Shown: one piece after another, positions 51,250 through 63,483 of the stretch
How positions within the stretch are numbered: the first letter of the stretch is position 1
How the letters are laid out: each line of letters begins with the position of its first letter
Assembly: GCF_021026195.1 (NCBI RefSeq)
Contig: NZ_JAJNCT010000010.1
Span: 186,001-250,000, forward strand
DNA length: 64,000 bases
Direction of reading: 5' to 3'
Origin: Comamonas koreensis
GTDB lineage: Bacteria > Pseudomonadota > Gammaproteobacteria > Burkholderiales > Burkholderiaceae_C
Program-made: the position numbers and the translations under genes
Notes under the pieces: generated by a model
Told to the model about the DNA's origin: nothing
The model's database searches: none
What the model saw: the letters and a program-made list of their open reading frames with translations, nothing else

Positions 51250-52458
51250 CTACAGCACCGAGGCCGAGGATCCATCGCCCCGGTACAGCCAGGGCACATC
51301 CATCAGCTTGGCGCCCAGCGCGCGCAGTGCTGTATCGCGCCCCAATGCGACAAGGCCGCGCGCATGGAAAATCTCACCATTGCGGATTGCTCGCGCCTGC
51401 ACCCGGGCATTGCGCTGCCAGCGGTTGAGCGCATAGCGCCGCAGGCGCAACGGCATCTCCAGGTCGTGCATGGTCAACGCGCGCTGCAGCTCGGCAGCAT
51501 CTTCAATCGCCATGCCGGCACCCTGGGCCAGATAGGGCCGCATCGGGTGGGCGGCATCGCCCAGCAATACGACCAGGCCCTGTGCCATCTCCTGGGGGCC
51601 GGCCATCGGTGCACGGTCCGCCAGCGGCCAGAGCCGCCAGGCAGCGCCTGTGGCATTCACCGCATCCACCAGGCCCAGCAGCTGCCGGTGCGCACCGGCC
51701 AGACAGCGCTGCAGATCGGCACCATTGCCGGCATGGTCCCAGTGCTCCAGGTCATCAGGCGCTGCACCTTCCACAATGATGACCAGGTTCTGCAGTTCGC
51801 CACCCCGCACGGGGTACTGCACCGCATGAAAGCGCGGCCCCATCCAGGCGGTCACCACGTCGGTACGCCAGGCAGCAGGCAGATCGCTCTGGCGCACCAG
51901 CGCCCGGTAGGCCAGGTGGCCGGTCACGCGCGGTGGCGCATCATGCAGCAAGCGCAGGCGCGTGCGGCTCCAGACGCCGTCGGCGCCCACCAGCGCATCG
52001 CCTTCAATCTGCTTGCCCTGCTTGGTGGTGATGGTGACGACCCGGCCGTTGTCCTCGTGGTAGTCCACGGGATTGTCCAGATTGAGGTGCAGGTCGGCGC
52101 TGGGCCTTACTGCATCGAGCAGAAGCTGGTGCAGATCGGCGCGATGGATGGTAGCGTAGGCAGCGCCATAGCGGGCCACCGCTTGCGCGCCCAGGTCCAG
52201 CCGGGCCAGCTCTTGCCCGCTGATCGCATTGCGCGACACCAGCGCCTGCGGAAAAGCCGCCACCGCCTGCAGCGGCCTTTGCAGGCCCCAGGCCTGCAGG
52301 CGCCGCACCACATTGGGACCCAGTTGCACACCGGCACCCACTTCGCTGAACTGCGCAGCGCGCTCAAACAAGCGCACCTCGGTGCCCGCGCGAATGGCGG
52401 CCAGCGCCGCAGCCAGGCCGCCGATGCCGCCGCCGGCGATCAAAATCTGTTCTTGCAT
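51250..52458 (-). CDS. FAD-dependent aromatic monooxygenase (salicylate hydroxylase-like)
   Basis: The 402-residue flavoprotein has the dinucleotide-binding GGGIGGLAAAL at the N-terminus, the DG motif region VGADGVWSRTR near residue 155, and the FAD ribityl motif GDAAHPMRPYLAQGAGMAIEDA near residue 290. This is the class A hydroxylase layout, as in salicylate 1-hydroxylase and 6-hydroxynicotinate 3-monooxygenase. The substrate is unknown. No catabolic operon surrounds it; only a convergent MFS gene is adjacent. Confidence 0.87.
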   Translation of the reverse strand: MQEQILIAGGGIGGLAAALAAIRAGTEVRLFERAAQFSEVGAGVQLGPNVVRRLQAWGLQRPLQAVAAFPQALVSRNAISGQELARLDLGAQAVARYGAAYATIHRADLHQLLLDAVRPSADLHLNLDNPVDYHEDNGRVVTITTKQGKQIEGDALVGADGVWSRTRLRLLHDAPPRVTGHLAYRALVRQSDLPAAWRTDVVTAWMGPRFHAVQYPVRGGELQNLVIIVEGAAPDDLEHWDHAGNGADLQRCLAGAHRQLLGLVDAVNATGAAWRLWPLADRAPMAGPQEMAQGLVVLLGDAAHPMRPYLAQGAGMAIEDAAELQRALTMHDLEMPLRLRRYALNRWQRNARVQARAIRNGEIFHARGLVALGRDTALRALGAKLMDVPWLYRGDGSSASVL

Positions 52459-52546
52459 GTCGCCATTGTGCCCAGATTGCAGGGGCGGGCTTGTGCGCTA
52501 GCGCAACAGCCCAGTGCCTGGCTGCAGCACCCGGCGATGGTGCGGC

Positions 52547-55444
52547 TCAAGCCGGACGGCAGATAGGGAAGCTGTGCAGGCGCTCGAACTCGCCAATCGG
52601 CACCGGGCGGCCAAAGTGAAAGCCCTGGAAGCGCTTGCAGCCATTGCTGACGAGGAAGTCCACCTGCTCGGAGTTCTCCACGCCTTCGGCCACCACTTCG
52701 AGCTCCAGGCTCTGGGCCAGCGCCAGAATGGTACGCACGATCACCGCATCGCTGACATCGCTCAGCACATCGCTGACAAAGCTGCGGTCGATCTTCAGCT
52801 GGTCCAGCGGCAGGCGCTTGAGATAGGCCAGCGATGAGTAACCCACGCCAAAGTCATCGAGCGAGAAGCCCACGCCGCGCTCCTTGAGCTGGCGCATGCG
52901 GTTCACGGTCTCGTTGACGTCGCCGAGCAGCAGGTTCTCGGTCAGCTCCAGCTTCAGGCGTGCGGGGTTGGCGCCCGTCTGCGCCACAATGCCCAGCACC
53001 TCGTCAACAAAGCCCTGGTTGTGGAACTGCCTGGGGCTGACATTGACCGACATGGTCAGCGCCTGGGTGGAGGGGCTGGCCGCCCACAGCGCCAGCTGCT
53101 CGCAGGCGGTGCGCATCACAAAATTGCCCAGGTCCACAATCAGCCCGGTCTGCTCGGCCAGGTCGATGAACTCGATCGGCATGACCAGGCCACGTGCCGG
53201 GTGGCGCCAGCGCACGAGGGCTTCGGCGCCCACCAGGCTGCCGCTGCCGTTCATCACTGGTTGGTAGTACACCTGCAGTTCGCCGTCATGGATGGCCTGG
53301 CGCAGGTCGTTTTCCAGATTGGCACGCGCATTGACAATGGCCTGCATCTGCGGGTCAAAGAAGCGCTGGGTGTTGCGGCCGGCCGATTTGGCTTCGTACA
53401 TGGCCAGGTCGGCGCGCTTGAGCAGCTCCTGCACCGTCAGCGATTCATGGTCGCCAAACACGGTCACGCCAATGCTGGGCGTGCTGTGGTGGGACTGGCC
53501 ATCGAGCGCAAACGGCTGCTTGAAACGGGTGATCACATGCTCGACCACGGCGCGCACATGGGCCTCGGCCTGCGTGCGCTCCGCGCCGAGGTTCTCGACC
53601 AGCACCACAAACTCGTCGCCGCCAAAGCGCGCCACCACGTCGCCGCTGCGCACGCTGGCAATCAGGCGTTTGCCCACTTCGCACAGCAGCCGGTCACCCT
53701 TTTGGTGGCCCAGCGAATCATTGAGGTCCTTGAAATTGTCCAGGTCGATGAACAGCAGCGCCGCATAGGTGCCGCGCTGCTTGCAGGCAATGATGGACCA
53801 CTCCAGCCGGTCCATCAGCATGCGGCGGTTGGGCAGGCCGGTGAGCACGTCGAAGAACTCCAGCCGCTCGATTTCCTTGCGGGCGCGGCTGCGCTCGGCC
53901 AGATCGCGCGAGATGCACAGCAGGCCGGTGACCTCGCCATTCGCTGCCCGGATCGCCGATTTGGTGATTTCAAAACGCCCCTGGTAGCCGTTGTCGGCAA
54001 ACTGCAGGGTTTCCTCATAGACCACCGGGGTATTTGCATTGCGCGCTCGTAGGTCCGTCTCCCAATCCGAAGGCATGCGCGCCTGCAGCCCCAGATCGGA
54101 GGTGGTACGGCCAATGATTTGCGCATGGGTCAGACCCACCAGACGCTCGAAAGCCTGGTTGCAGTGCAGAAAGCGTCCGTCCGCACCCTTGAGCACGACC
54201 AGGTCCGGGATGGCACTGACCAGCGACACCAGCTGCGACTGCTGCTCCTGCACGCGGCCGACCATCAGCTTTTGCATGGAAACATCGTGCGACAGCAGCA
54301 TGAAGGCATGGGCATCACGGCCTTGCGGGGCGACCAGGATATCGGTCTGGAAATGGCGCAGGCCCTGGGGCGTATCAATGCTTTGCTCAAAGGCCAGCGA
54401 TTGCCCCGCGCGCAGGCGTGCCAGCCAATCCGGGGCCTGGCCGCGCAGGCTGGGTGCGAGCGCCTCGGTCCAGGGCTGGTCTACCAGGCTGGGCACGCCC
54501 AGCCAGTCCAGCTGGGTGCGGTTGGCATGCACGATGGCGCCTGTGCCATCAACCCGCACCACGCCGATGGGGGCCTGCTCCAGCCATTCCTCGCCCTGCA
54601 GGCGCGAGGGATGGGCGGATGCCCAGCCGACCAGGCTGTGGCGCAGCGAGGCCATGATCAACACCAGCGCCAGCACCGACAGCGCATAGCACCAGGCGGC
54701 CTGCTCCAGCAGCATGGCCCAGTGGCTGCCCGCACCGAACAAGATAGCTGCGGCACCCACGGCCAAGGCGGCTGCGATTCTCAACACCGTCCAGCGGCCG
54801 GACTGGCCGGCAAAGTGGCGGCTCTGCTGCGCAGCCCAGGCACAGCAGGCCAGCATGCCCAGCGGCAAAAGATAGCGGCGCACGCCGTCCAGATCAACCA
54901 GGCCCTGCGCGACCACCGCCGTGAGCGCCACCAGGAGCGCCGTTGCCGTCAGCACCGCGCGATTGCTTTGCAGGTACAGCCATTGGCTGGCCCGAGCCAC
55001 CGCACCCGGACTGTTGCGCCGTGCAGACGACAATAAATCTATGGAGACTATCAATAGGCTTATTGATAGCAAAATATTGACAGCCAGCTCCATCCACAAA
55101 GCCGGCCGGCTGCCGTGCTCGGACATGCGCAGCGGCAGTGCCAGCACCACCGCAAAACCGCCCAGCACCACGGCGCAGCACACCCAGAGCGGGCGGCCCA
55201 TGAAGGCGCTGCCGGCGGTGCCCTGCAGCAGCAAGCGCCCGCCCCAGCCCAGAGTCGCCAGAGCAGCGAGCAGCAGCAGGACCTGCACCCAGGTCTGCAG
55301 CGCCCGGGCAAAGCCCACGCCCTGCGCATCGGTGGACACCAGGCCCGCCAACAGCACCCCGCCAGCGAGCAAACACCACATGATCCGCGTATGGATCTCA
55401 TGCATGCGCCGGCCTAGCGACAAGGGGGTGTAGGGGTGGGCCAT
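52547..55444 (-). CDS. Membrane-anchored GGDEF-EAL cyclic-di-GMP enzyme with PAS domains
   Basis: The 965-residue protein has an N-terminal region of about eight membrane helices (to about residue 270). Two PAS domains follow, one around 295-400 and one around 405-520 (LVVLKGADGRFLHCNQAFERLVG). A GGDEF domain has an intact GGDEF motif at residues 608-612, and an EAL domain has EALVRW at 741 and DFGVGYSSL. Both catalytic signatures are intact, so it could make and degrade c-di-GMP. No ribosome-binding site is obvious before the ATG. Confidence 0.9.
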   Translation of the reverse strand: MAHPYTPLSLGRRMHEIHTRIMWCLLAGGVLLAGLVSTDAQGVGFARALQTWVQVLLLLAALATLGWGGRLLLQGTAGSAFMGRPLWVCCAVVLGGFAVVLALPLRMSEHGSRPALWMELAVNILLSISLLIVSIDLLSSARRNSPGAVARASQWLYLQSNRAVLTATALLVALTAVVAQGLVDLDGVRRYLLPLGMLACCAWAAQQSRHFAGQSGRWTVLRIAAALAVGAAAILFGAGSHWAMLLEQAAWCYALSVLALVLIMASLRHSLVGWASAHPSRLQGEEWLEQAPIGVVRVDGTGAIVHANRTQLDWLGVPSLVDQPWTEALAPSLRGQAPDWLARLRAGQSLAFEQSIDTPQGLRHFQTDILVAPQGRDAHAFMLLSHDVSMQKLMVGRVQEQQSQLVSLVSAIPDLVVLKGADGRFLHCNQAFERLVGLTHAQIIGRTTSDLGLQARMPSDWETDLRARNANTPVVYEETLQFADNGYQGRFEITKSAIRAANGEVTGLLCISRDLAERSRARKEIERLEFFDVLTGLPNRRMLMDRLEWSIIACKQRGTYAALLFIDLDNFKDLNDSLGHQKGDRLLCEVGKRLIASVRSGDVVARFGGDEFVVLVENLGAERTQAEAHVRAVVEHVITRFKQPFALDGQSHHSTPSIGVTVFGDHESLTVQELLKRADLAMYEAKSAGRNTQRFFDPQMQAIVNARANLENDLRQAIHDGELQVYYQPVMNGSGSLVGAEALVRWRHPARGLVMPIEFIDLAEQTGLIVDLGNFVMRTACEQLALWAASPSTQALTMSVNVSPRQFHNQGFVDEVLGIVAQTGANPARLKLELTENLLLGDVNETVNRMRQLKERGVGFSLDDFGVGYSSLAYLKRLPLDQLKIDRSFVSDVLSDVSDAVIVRTILALAQSLELEVVAEGVENSEQVDFLVSNGCKRFQGFHFGRPVPIGEFERLHSFPICRPA

Positions 55445-55511
55445 AGGTGGCTAAATGTAATTAAAAGTAAACTAACTTCCATCTATTTGACCAGTAACGG
55501 TCAACAAATGC

Positions 55512-55541
55512 AAACGGGCCTCGTTGCAAACAAGGCCCGTG
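55512..55541 (-). terminator. Probable terminator of acnA
   Basis: On the minus strand the inverted repeat ACGGGCCT / AGGCCCGT encloses an 11-base loop, followed only by TTTG. The stem is strong but the T run is short. Confidence 0.55.
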
Positions 55542-55563
55542 TTAGTCACGCGTAGGTCAGCTC

Positions 55564-58488
<2,925 letters not shown>

Positions 58489-58917
58489 CGTGACTCCTGT
58501 TTAGCGGGTATTAGACCGAACGCTGCAAGCAGTCTACTCCCGGGCCGGGTCTTGCATATGTCATCCAATGCCTAAGCCCTGCAATCGCCTATGCAATCAC
58601 GATGCGGTTCAAGCCAGCACATTAACCATCCATGCCAAGCGTCCCGGGTATGGAAATGCGAACCACTCCGACAGCAACCAAGCCTCCGCAATACCTCCAT
58701 AGAATCTACAAAATCGTAAAAAAAATGGATAAGCCTATAGATTAACAATGGCAATTATAGCAAGGCACTATGAGCAATTGCATACATTTAGCATCGTTCG
58801 GATATGGGGGATAGCCATGCGGATAGCTAGCAACAATCCTTTCCTACAAAAATAGGAGAAATTAAGAAGATATGTGCTAATTTTTATAAAGCACTGCAGC
58901 TCGTCGACCCCGCAACG
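58489..58917. other. AT-rich intergenic stretch
   Basis: About 430 bases between acnA and the hns-like gene are clearly richer in A and T than the surroundings. They contain no convincing gene or repeat. The right part probably only separates the acnA promoter from the hns terminator. Confidence 0.5.
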
Positions 58918-58940
58918 AAAAAAAACCTGCCGAAGCAGGT
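58918..58940 (-). terminator. Rho-independent terminator of the hns-like gene
   Basis: On the minus strand ACCTGC / GCAGGT with loop TTCG runs into eight T residues. Confidence 0.9.
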
Positions 58941-58962
58941 CTTTCTTTGAAGGACGTCCAAC

Positions 58963-59250
58963 TTAAATCGCGAACTTTTCACGATCCTGGCCTTCGATCC
59001 ACTTTGGCGCCTTGCCACGGCCCGTCCAGGTAGCGCCTGTTGCAGGATCGCGGTACTTAGGAGCAACTTTGGAGCCGGCGGAAGCCGAGCGACCGCGTGC
59101 AGGAGGGAATACGTCCTGTTCAGTCAGACCGTAATCCGCCACCAGCTTGCGCACCTGATCAACGGCGGTCTTGAGTTCGTTGCGACGAACTTCTTCACGC
59201 TGTTGTTGCAGGGCTGCCAGTTGGGCATCGATTTCCTTCAAAGTAGGCAT
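58963..59250 (-). CDS. H-NS family nucleoid protein
   Basis: The 95-residue protein has an N-terminal coiled-coil dimerisation part (about residues 1-45, MPTLKEIDAQLAALQQQREE) and a C-terminal H-NS DNA-binding domain with YRDPATGATWTGRGKAPKW (about 66-84). Short H-NS proteins of this kind are common and multi-copy in betaproteobacteria. It silences AT-rich DNA. It is monocistronic with a strong terminator. Confidence 0.92.
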   Translation of the reverse strand: MPTLKEIDAQLAALQQQREEVRRNELKTAVDQVRKLVADYGLTEQDVFPPARGRSASAGSKVAPKYRDPATGATWTGRGKAPKWIEGQDREKFAI

Positions 59251-59371
59251 GTTTAATATCCATTCAATTCAGTTAACGTGGGCAGTATACCCAAAAATGC
59301 GATAACCGAGTAAGCCCACACATTTTTCTATTTAAAGGAATGGTAAACCCAGACCCATCCACCTGTAACTT

Positions 59372-60679
59372 TTAGTAATCAAGCTCCATCGCATCGACCC
59401 GGGCCATTACTTTGTCGACGCGCTTGCCTTCCAGTGCCAACACCTCAAATACCCAGCCCGCGCAGTAAATCTTTTCACCCAAAGGTGGCAGATGGCCCGA
59501 CTCTGCCATCAGCATGCCAGCCAGGGTGTTATAGCGGCCCTTGTCCTCATCCGGTAACTCCTTGATTTCCAATCGCGCCTTCAATTCAGACACCGGCATC
59601 AGGCCATCCAGGTACCAGGAGCCATCTTCATTTTGTACTGCCCAGGCTTCGCTGGCGGCACCGGGCTTGAGTTCACCGGTAATCGCTTCCAGCACATCGC
59701 GCGGCGTGATGATGCCCTGCACTACCCCGTATTCATCGACGACAAAAATCATGCGGCCCGCGCGCGCGCGGAATTGCTCCAGCAGTTCAAAGCCGCTGAG
59801 CGTTTCAGGCACATAGCTGGCCGCCACGGCCACCTTCGCAATCGAGGTGTTCTGGGTATCGGCCACGTCGAGCAGGTGCGCCACGCTGACCAGGCCCACC
59901 ACGTTGTCCAGAGATTCACGGCAAACCGGGTACCACGAATGTGCGCCCTTGCCGCTGGAGGCACGCACCTCATGCAAGGCCTGCGCCACCGTCAAATTGG
60001 CATCCAGCCATTCCACATCGCCACGTGGCACCATCATCGAAATCAGCGGACGGTCATCCAGATGGAATACGTTTTGCACCATCTGGTGTTCGTGGTGCTC
60101 GATCACACCAGCGTCTCGCCCTTCATCCAGGCTGGCAACGATTTCCTCTTCGGTCACGGCGCGGTCTGACTCATCCTTGATGCGCAGCAGCTTGAGCACG
60201 CCTTGCGCAGAGATTGCCAGCAGCCACACAAAGGGCTTGGCAATCCTGGACACCCAGGTCAGCGGCAGCGCAATGAGGCGCGACGAGGCCTCGGGGTACA
60301 TCTGGCCAATGCGCTTGGGCACCAGCTCGCCAAACACAATGGTCATGAAGGTAATGACAATAATCACCGTGGTGGTGGCCACCACCGAGGCAAACGAGGC
60401 CGGCATGCCCCAGGTGATCAGCCACTGCGCAAGCCCGTCGCTGAACGCTGCTTCACCAAAAATGCCGTTGAGCATGCCGATCGAGGTGATGCCAACCTGA
60501 ATCGAGGACAGAAATTGGGTAGGATTGCTGAGCAGATCCAGCGCCGCCTTGGCGCCCTTGTCGCCACTTTCGGCCATGGCCAGCAAACGGGACTTGCGGC
60601 TGCTGGCGAGCGCCAGTTCGGACATGGCGAAGACCCCGTTCAACAAGGTCAAAAGCGCGATCAAGAGTACGTCTAACAA
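59372..60679 (-). CDS. CorC/HlyC-type hemolysin-family membrane protein (CNNM, CBS domains)
   Basis: The 435-residue protein has the DUF21/CNNM membrane domain in the first ~190 residues (ALASSRKSRLLAMAESGDKGA). Two CBS domains follow (about 205-330) and then a C-terminal CorC_HlyC domain (DGLMPVSELKARLEI). Such proteins act in Mg2+/Co2+ efflux or membrane repair, although they are often labelled hemolysins. The frame begins at TTG with no clear ribosome-binding site, so the start is uncertain. It is divergent from apaH with only 26 bases between. Confidence 0.87.
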   Translation of the reverse strand: MLDVLLIALLTLLNGVFAMSELALASSRKSRLLAMAESGDKGAKAALDLLSNPTQFLSSIQVGITSIGMLNGIFGEAAFSDGLAQWLITWGMPASFASVVATTTVIIVITFMTIVFGELVPKRIGQMYPEASSRLIALPLTWVSRIAKPFVWLLAISAQGVLKLLRIKDESDRAVTEEEIVASLDEGRDAGVIEHHEHQMVQNVFHLDDRPLISMMVPRGDVEWLDANLTVAQALHEVRASSGKGAHSWYPVCRESLDNVVGLVSVAHLLDVADTQNTSIAKVAVAASYVPETLSGFELLEQFRARAGRMIFVVDEYGVVQGIITPRDVLEAITGELKPGAASEAWAVQNEDGSWYLDGLMPVSELKARLEIKELPDEDKGRYNTLAGMLMAESGHLPPLGEKIYCAGWVFEVLALEGKRVDKVMARVDAMELDY

Positions 60680-60705
60680 AATAGTTCACAGGTAGTTCTA
60701 CAAGC

Positions 60706-61548
60706 ATGTCACTTTACTGTATCGGCGATATCCAAGGCTGCGATAGCGCTTTGGGCCGTCTGCTGACCAAAATCGATTTCTCGCCCAGCCGCGACACCGT
60801 GTATCTGCTGGGCGACCTGGTCAACCGGGGCCCGGAATCGGCCCAGACCTTGCGCCGCTGCATAGCTTCGGACGGCAGCATCCTGGCCTTGCTCGGCAAC
60901 CATGACCTGCACCTGCTGGCCGCGGCGCATGGCCGGCGCAAGTTCTCACGGCGCGATACCTTGCTGGAAGTGCTGCAGGCGCCGGATGCTGCGCAGTTGC
61001 TGGAGTGGGTGCGCCAGCAGCCACTGGCCCGCACGCACACCTTGGGTGGCGAGCAGTTGCTGATGGTGCATGCCGGCGTGCACCGCAGCTGGGACGCCGC
61101 CGACACGCTGCGCTATGCCGCCGAGGTAGAGGCCGTGCTGCGCAGCGACGCGTTGACCAGCTTCTTGCACGCCATGTATGGCAATACGCCAGCGCAGTGG
61201 GATCCGCAACTGAGCGGCATGGAGCGCCTGCGCATGATCACCAATGTGCTCACCCGCATGCGCTTTTGCCATGCCGATGGCAGCCTGGATTTTGAGAGCA
61301 CCGAAAGCCTGGCCGAAGCCCCTGAAGGCCTGACCGCCTGGTTTGACCTGCCCGGCCGCGCCACTGCCAACACCACCATCGCCTTTGGCCACTGGTCCAC
61401 CCTGGGCGATCTGCAACGCCCCCACCTGCTGGCGCTGGATACCGGCTGCGTCTGGGGCGGCTGCCTGAGCGCGGTGCGCTTTGGCACTGCGCTGGCCGAG
61501 CGCGAGCTGATTCATGTCGATTGCGAGCAGGCCCAGCAGCCGGGCTAA
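60706..61548 (+). CDS. apaH: Bis(5'-nucleosyl)-tetraphosphatase (symmetrical)
   Basis: ApaH cleaves Ap4A into two ADP and can remove Np4 RNA caps. The 280-residue metallophosphatase has the motifs YCIGDIQGC, LLGDLVNRGPES, LLGNHDLHLL and a later metal His in VHAGVH, giving the di-metal site. Length matches E. coli ApaH (280). Its stop codon forms the left edge of the second MITE-like repeat. Confidence 0.94.
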   Translation: MSLYCIGDIQGCDSALGRLLTKIDFSPSRDTVYLLGDLVNRGPESAQTLRRCIASDGSILALLGNHDLHLLAAAHGRRKFSRRDTLLEVLQAPDAAQLLEWVRQQPLARTHTLGGEQLLMVHAGVHRSWDAADTLRYAAEVEAVLRSDALTSFLHAMYGNTPAQWDPQLSGMERLRMITNVLTRMRFCHADGSLDFESTESLAEAPEGLTAWFDLPGRATANTTIAFGHWSTLGDLQRPHLLALDTGCVWGGCLSAVRFGTALAERELIHVDCEQAQQPG

Positions 61549-61793
61549 GAACCTGTTAACGATCTCCTCGCGCCGCGACAGTCACTTTGCGGAATGTGAG
61601 GCTGCGAACAAAATAGCTAAGGTGCCCCTGCCCGGGCGGCCGCAAAGCCACTGTCCCTACGGGTTGGAGTGGAATCGGGCGATTTCTTCGCACTGGCTCT
61701 TGCTTGCACCCCGGTGCAAGCTGCGAACCAGCCCTTCGAACTCATCCCGATTGCACTTCAACGCGGCTGCGTAGAGATCGTCAACAGGTTCTA
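61547..61793. repeat. MITE-like dispersed repeat, copy 2
   Basis: The 247-base element has near-perfect terminal inverted repeats: AGAACCTGTTAACGATCTC at the left and a right end whose reverse complement is AGAACCTGTTGACGATCTC (18 of 19 match). The interior shares with copy 1 (5712-5982) the block after CTCCTCGCGCCGCGACAG, the stretch GGGTTGGAGTG, and the CTTGCACCCCGGTGCAAG hairpin. The variable middle differs between copies. It abuts the apaH stop on one side and the rhlE terminator on the other. Confidence 0.8.
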
Positions 61794-61825
61794 AAAAAAA
61801 GGCCTCAGCGTGTAGCTGAGGCCTT
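61793..61825 (-). terminator. Rho-independent terminator of rhlE
   Basis: On the minus strand the 9-bp stem GGCCTCAGC / GCTGAGGCC with a 5-base loop runs into eight T residues, immediately beside the repeat element. Confidence 0.9.
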
Positions 61826-61846
61826 GGTCAATCATCGTTACCGAGA

Positions 61847-63298
61847 TTATTCAGAAGCAGGCGACGGCTTGAACAGTGCCGCCACCTTGCGGCGTGGCTT
61901 GATGCCGGGGCCGCGTGCCGGCGCTGGCTTGGCATTTGCATCCCAGGCAGCAGGCTCGGCCGCCTTGGGCTCGTAAGGCTTGTCAAAGAAGGGATCGCGC
62001 GAGACGGGTGCCGGGCGGTAGCGCTCGCGGCGGTCCTGGCCTTCGTCTTCGCGGGGTGCGCGGCGGTCGCGGCTGCGCGAGCTGTCACGCTCACGGCCGG
62101 CTTCACGCTCACGGCGTTCGCGGTTGCCGTCGTTGAAACGCTCACGCTGGGGCTGCGCATCCAGTGCAAAGTTCTCGACGTCGATCTTTTTCTTGATCAG
62201 TTTCTCAATGTCCGACACATGGCGGGTATCGGCATGCGAGACCAGGGTGACGGCCAGGCCCGATGCACCAGCACGGCCGGTACGGCCAATGCGGTGCACA
62301 TAGTCTTCGGCATTGAAAGGCACATCGAAGTTGAAGACGGCGGGCACATCCTTGATGTCCAGACCGCGTGCGGCCACATCGGTACAGACCAGCAGATCCA
62401 CGTCGCCCTGCTTGAAGGCTTCGAGCGCCTTGAGGCGCTCGTCCTGGCTCTTGTCGCCGTGCAGCGCAGCAGCCCGCAGGCCTTCACGCTCCAGGGTGCG
62501 GGCCAGGCGCGAGCAGCCCAGCTTGCTGTTGACGAACACAAAGGCCTGGCGGATCTGGCGATCCCGCAGCACCTTGGTCAGCACACGGCGCTTGTCGTCG
62601 TCCGAGGCGGCGTAAAACCGCTGCTCGACGGTGGACGCGGTTTCATTGGGGCGTGCAACCTCGATCGTGATCGGGTCTTGCAGGTAGCTGCCGGCCAGGC
62701 GCTTGATCTCGGGCGAGAACGTGGCCGAGAACAGCAAGGTGGTGCGCTTTTTGGGCAGGAAGGACAGGATGCGCTGCAGATCGGGCAGAAAACCGATGTC
62801 GAGCATGCGGTCGGCCTCGTCCAGCACCACATATTCCACCTGGTTGAGCACCGCGTTCTTGGCCTCGATGTGGTCCAACAGGCGTCCAGGCGTCGCCACC
62901 AGGATTTCGACGCCCTTTTTCAGCTCCAGCGTCTGGGGCTTCATGTCCATGCCGCCGAACACCACGGTGCTGCGCAGCTTGGTGTGCTTGGCGAACTGGG
63001 CAATCTGCTGGGCGACCTGGTCGGCCAGTTCACGCGTAGGCAGCAGCACCAGCGCGCGCACCGGGTGGCGGGCAGGCGATGCCGAGCTGTTTTCGTGCAC
63101 CATCATCCGCTGCAGCAGCGGCAGTGAGAAAGCAGCTGTCTTGCCCGTGCCAGTTTGTGCCGCGCCCATGACGTCCTTGCCAGTCAGCACCACAGGGATC
63201 GCCTGTGCCTGAATGGGAGTCATGGATGCGTAGCCCATCTCGGAGATGGCTTTGGCCAGGGGCTCGGCCAGATGAAGGTTGGAGAAAGAATTTGTCAT
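61847..63298 (-). CDS. rhlE: DEAD-box RNA helicase, RhlE-like
   Basis: The 483-residue helicase has the Q motif (MTPIQAQAIP), Walker A AQTGTGKTAAFSLP, DEAD in VVLDEADRML, SAT in LLFSATFSPE, and the C-terminal helicase motif HRIGRTGRAG. A basic Arg/Asp/Glu-rich tail follows from about residue 375. This layout fits RhlE, which remodels RNA in ribosome assembly and decay. GGGGG precedes the ATG. It ends at a strong terminator. Confidence 0.92.
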   Translation of the reverse strand: MTNSFSNLHLAEPLAKAISEMGYASMTPIQAQAIPVVLTGKDVMGAAQTGTGKTAAFSLPLLQRMMVHENSSASPARHPVRALVLLPTRELADQVAQQIAQFAKHTKLRSTVVFGGMDMKPQTLELKKGVEILVATPGRLLDHIEAKNAVLNQVEYVVLDEADRMLDIGFLPDLQRILSFLPKKRTTLLFSATFSPEIKRLAGSYLQDPITIEVARPNETASTVEQRFYAASDDDKRRVLTKVLRDRQIRQAFVFVNSKLGCSRLARTLEREGLRAAALHGDKSQDERLKALEAFKQGDVDLLVCTDVAARGLDIKDVPAVFNFDVPFNAEDYVHRIGRTGRAGASGLAVTLVSHADTRHVSDIEKLIKKKIDVENFALDAQPQRERFNDGNRERREREAGRERDSSRSRDRRAPREDEGQDRRERYRPAPVSRDPFFDKPYEPKAAEPAAWDANAKPAPARGPGIKPRRKVAALFKPSPASE

Positions 63299-63446
63299 GT
63301 AAGCCCCCTATTGTCGCACTGCAGACAAATCGGCGCTTGGCTTAACCCTGTCTTGCCTTACGGATTCGCCCCGAGCCAGTGCAAATCCTGGCAGACCAGC
63401 GTAGGTGCTGCTGCCAGAGACTGCAGCCCGGGGTATTGCAGCGGAG

Positions 63447-63477
63447 GGGCCCAGCCCGGTTTTTGCGGCCTGGGCCC
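63447..63477 (-). terminator. Hairpin after the metallopeptidase gene
   Basis: GGGCCCAG and CTGGGCCC form a perfect 8-bp stem with a 15-base loop just past the stop codon on the minus strand. There is no T run after it, so any termination would need Rho, or it may only stabilise the 3' end. Confidence 0.35.
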
Positions 63478-63483
63478 GGTGCA

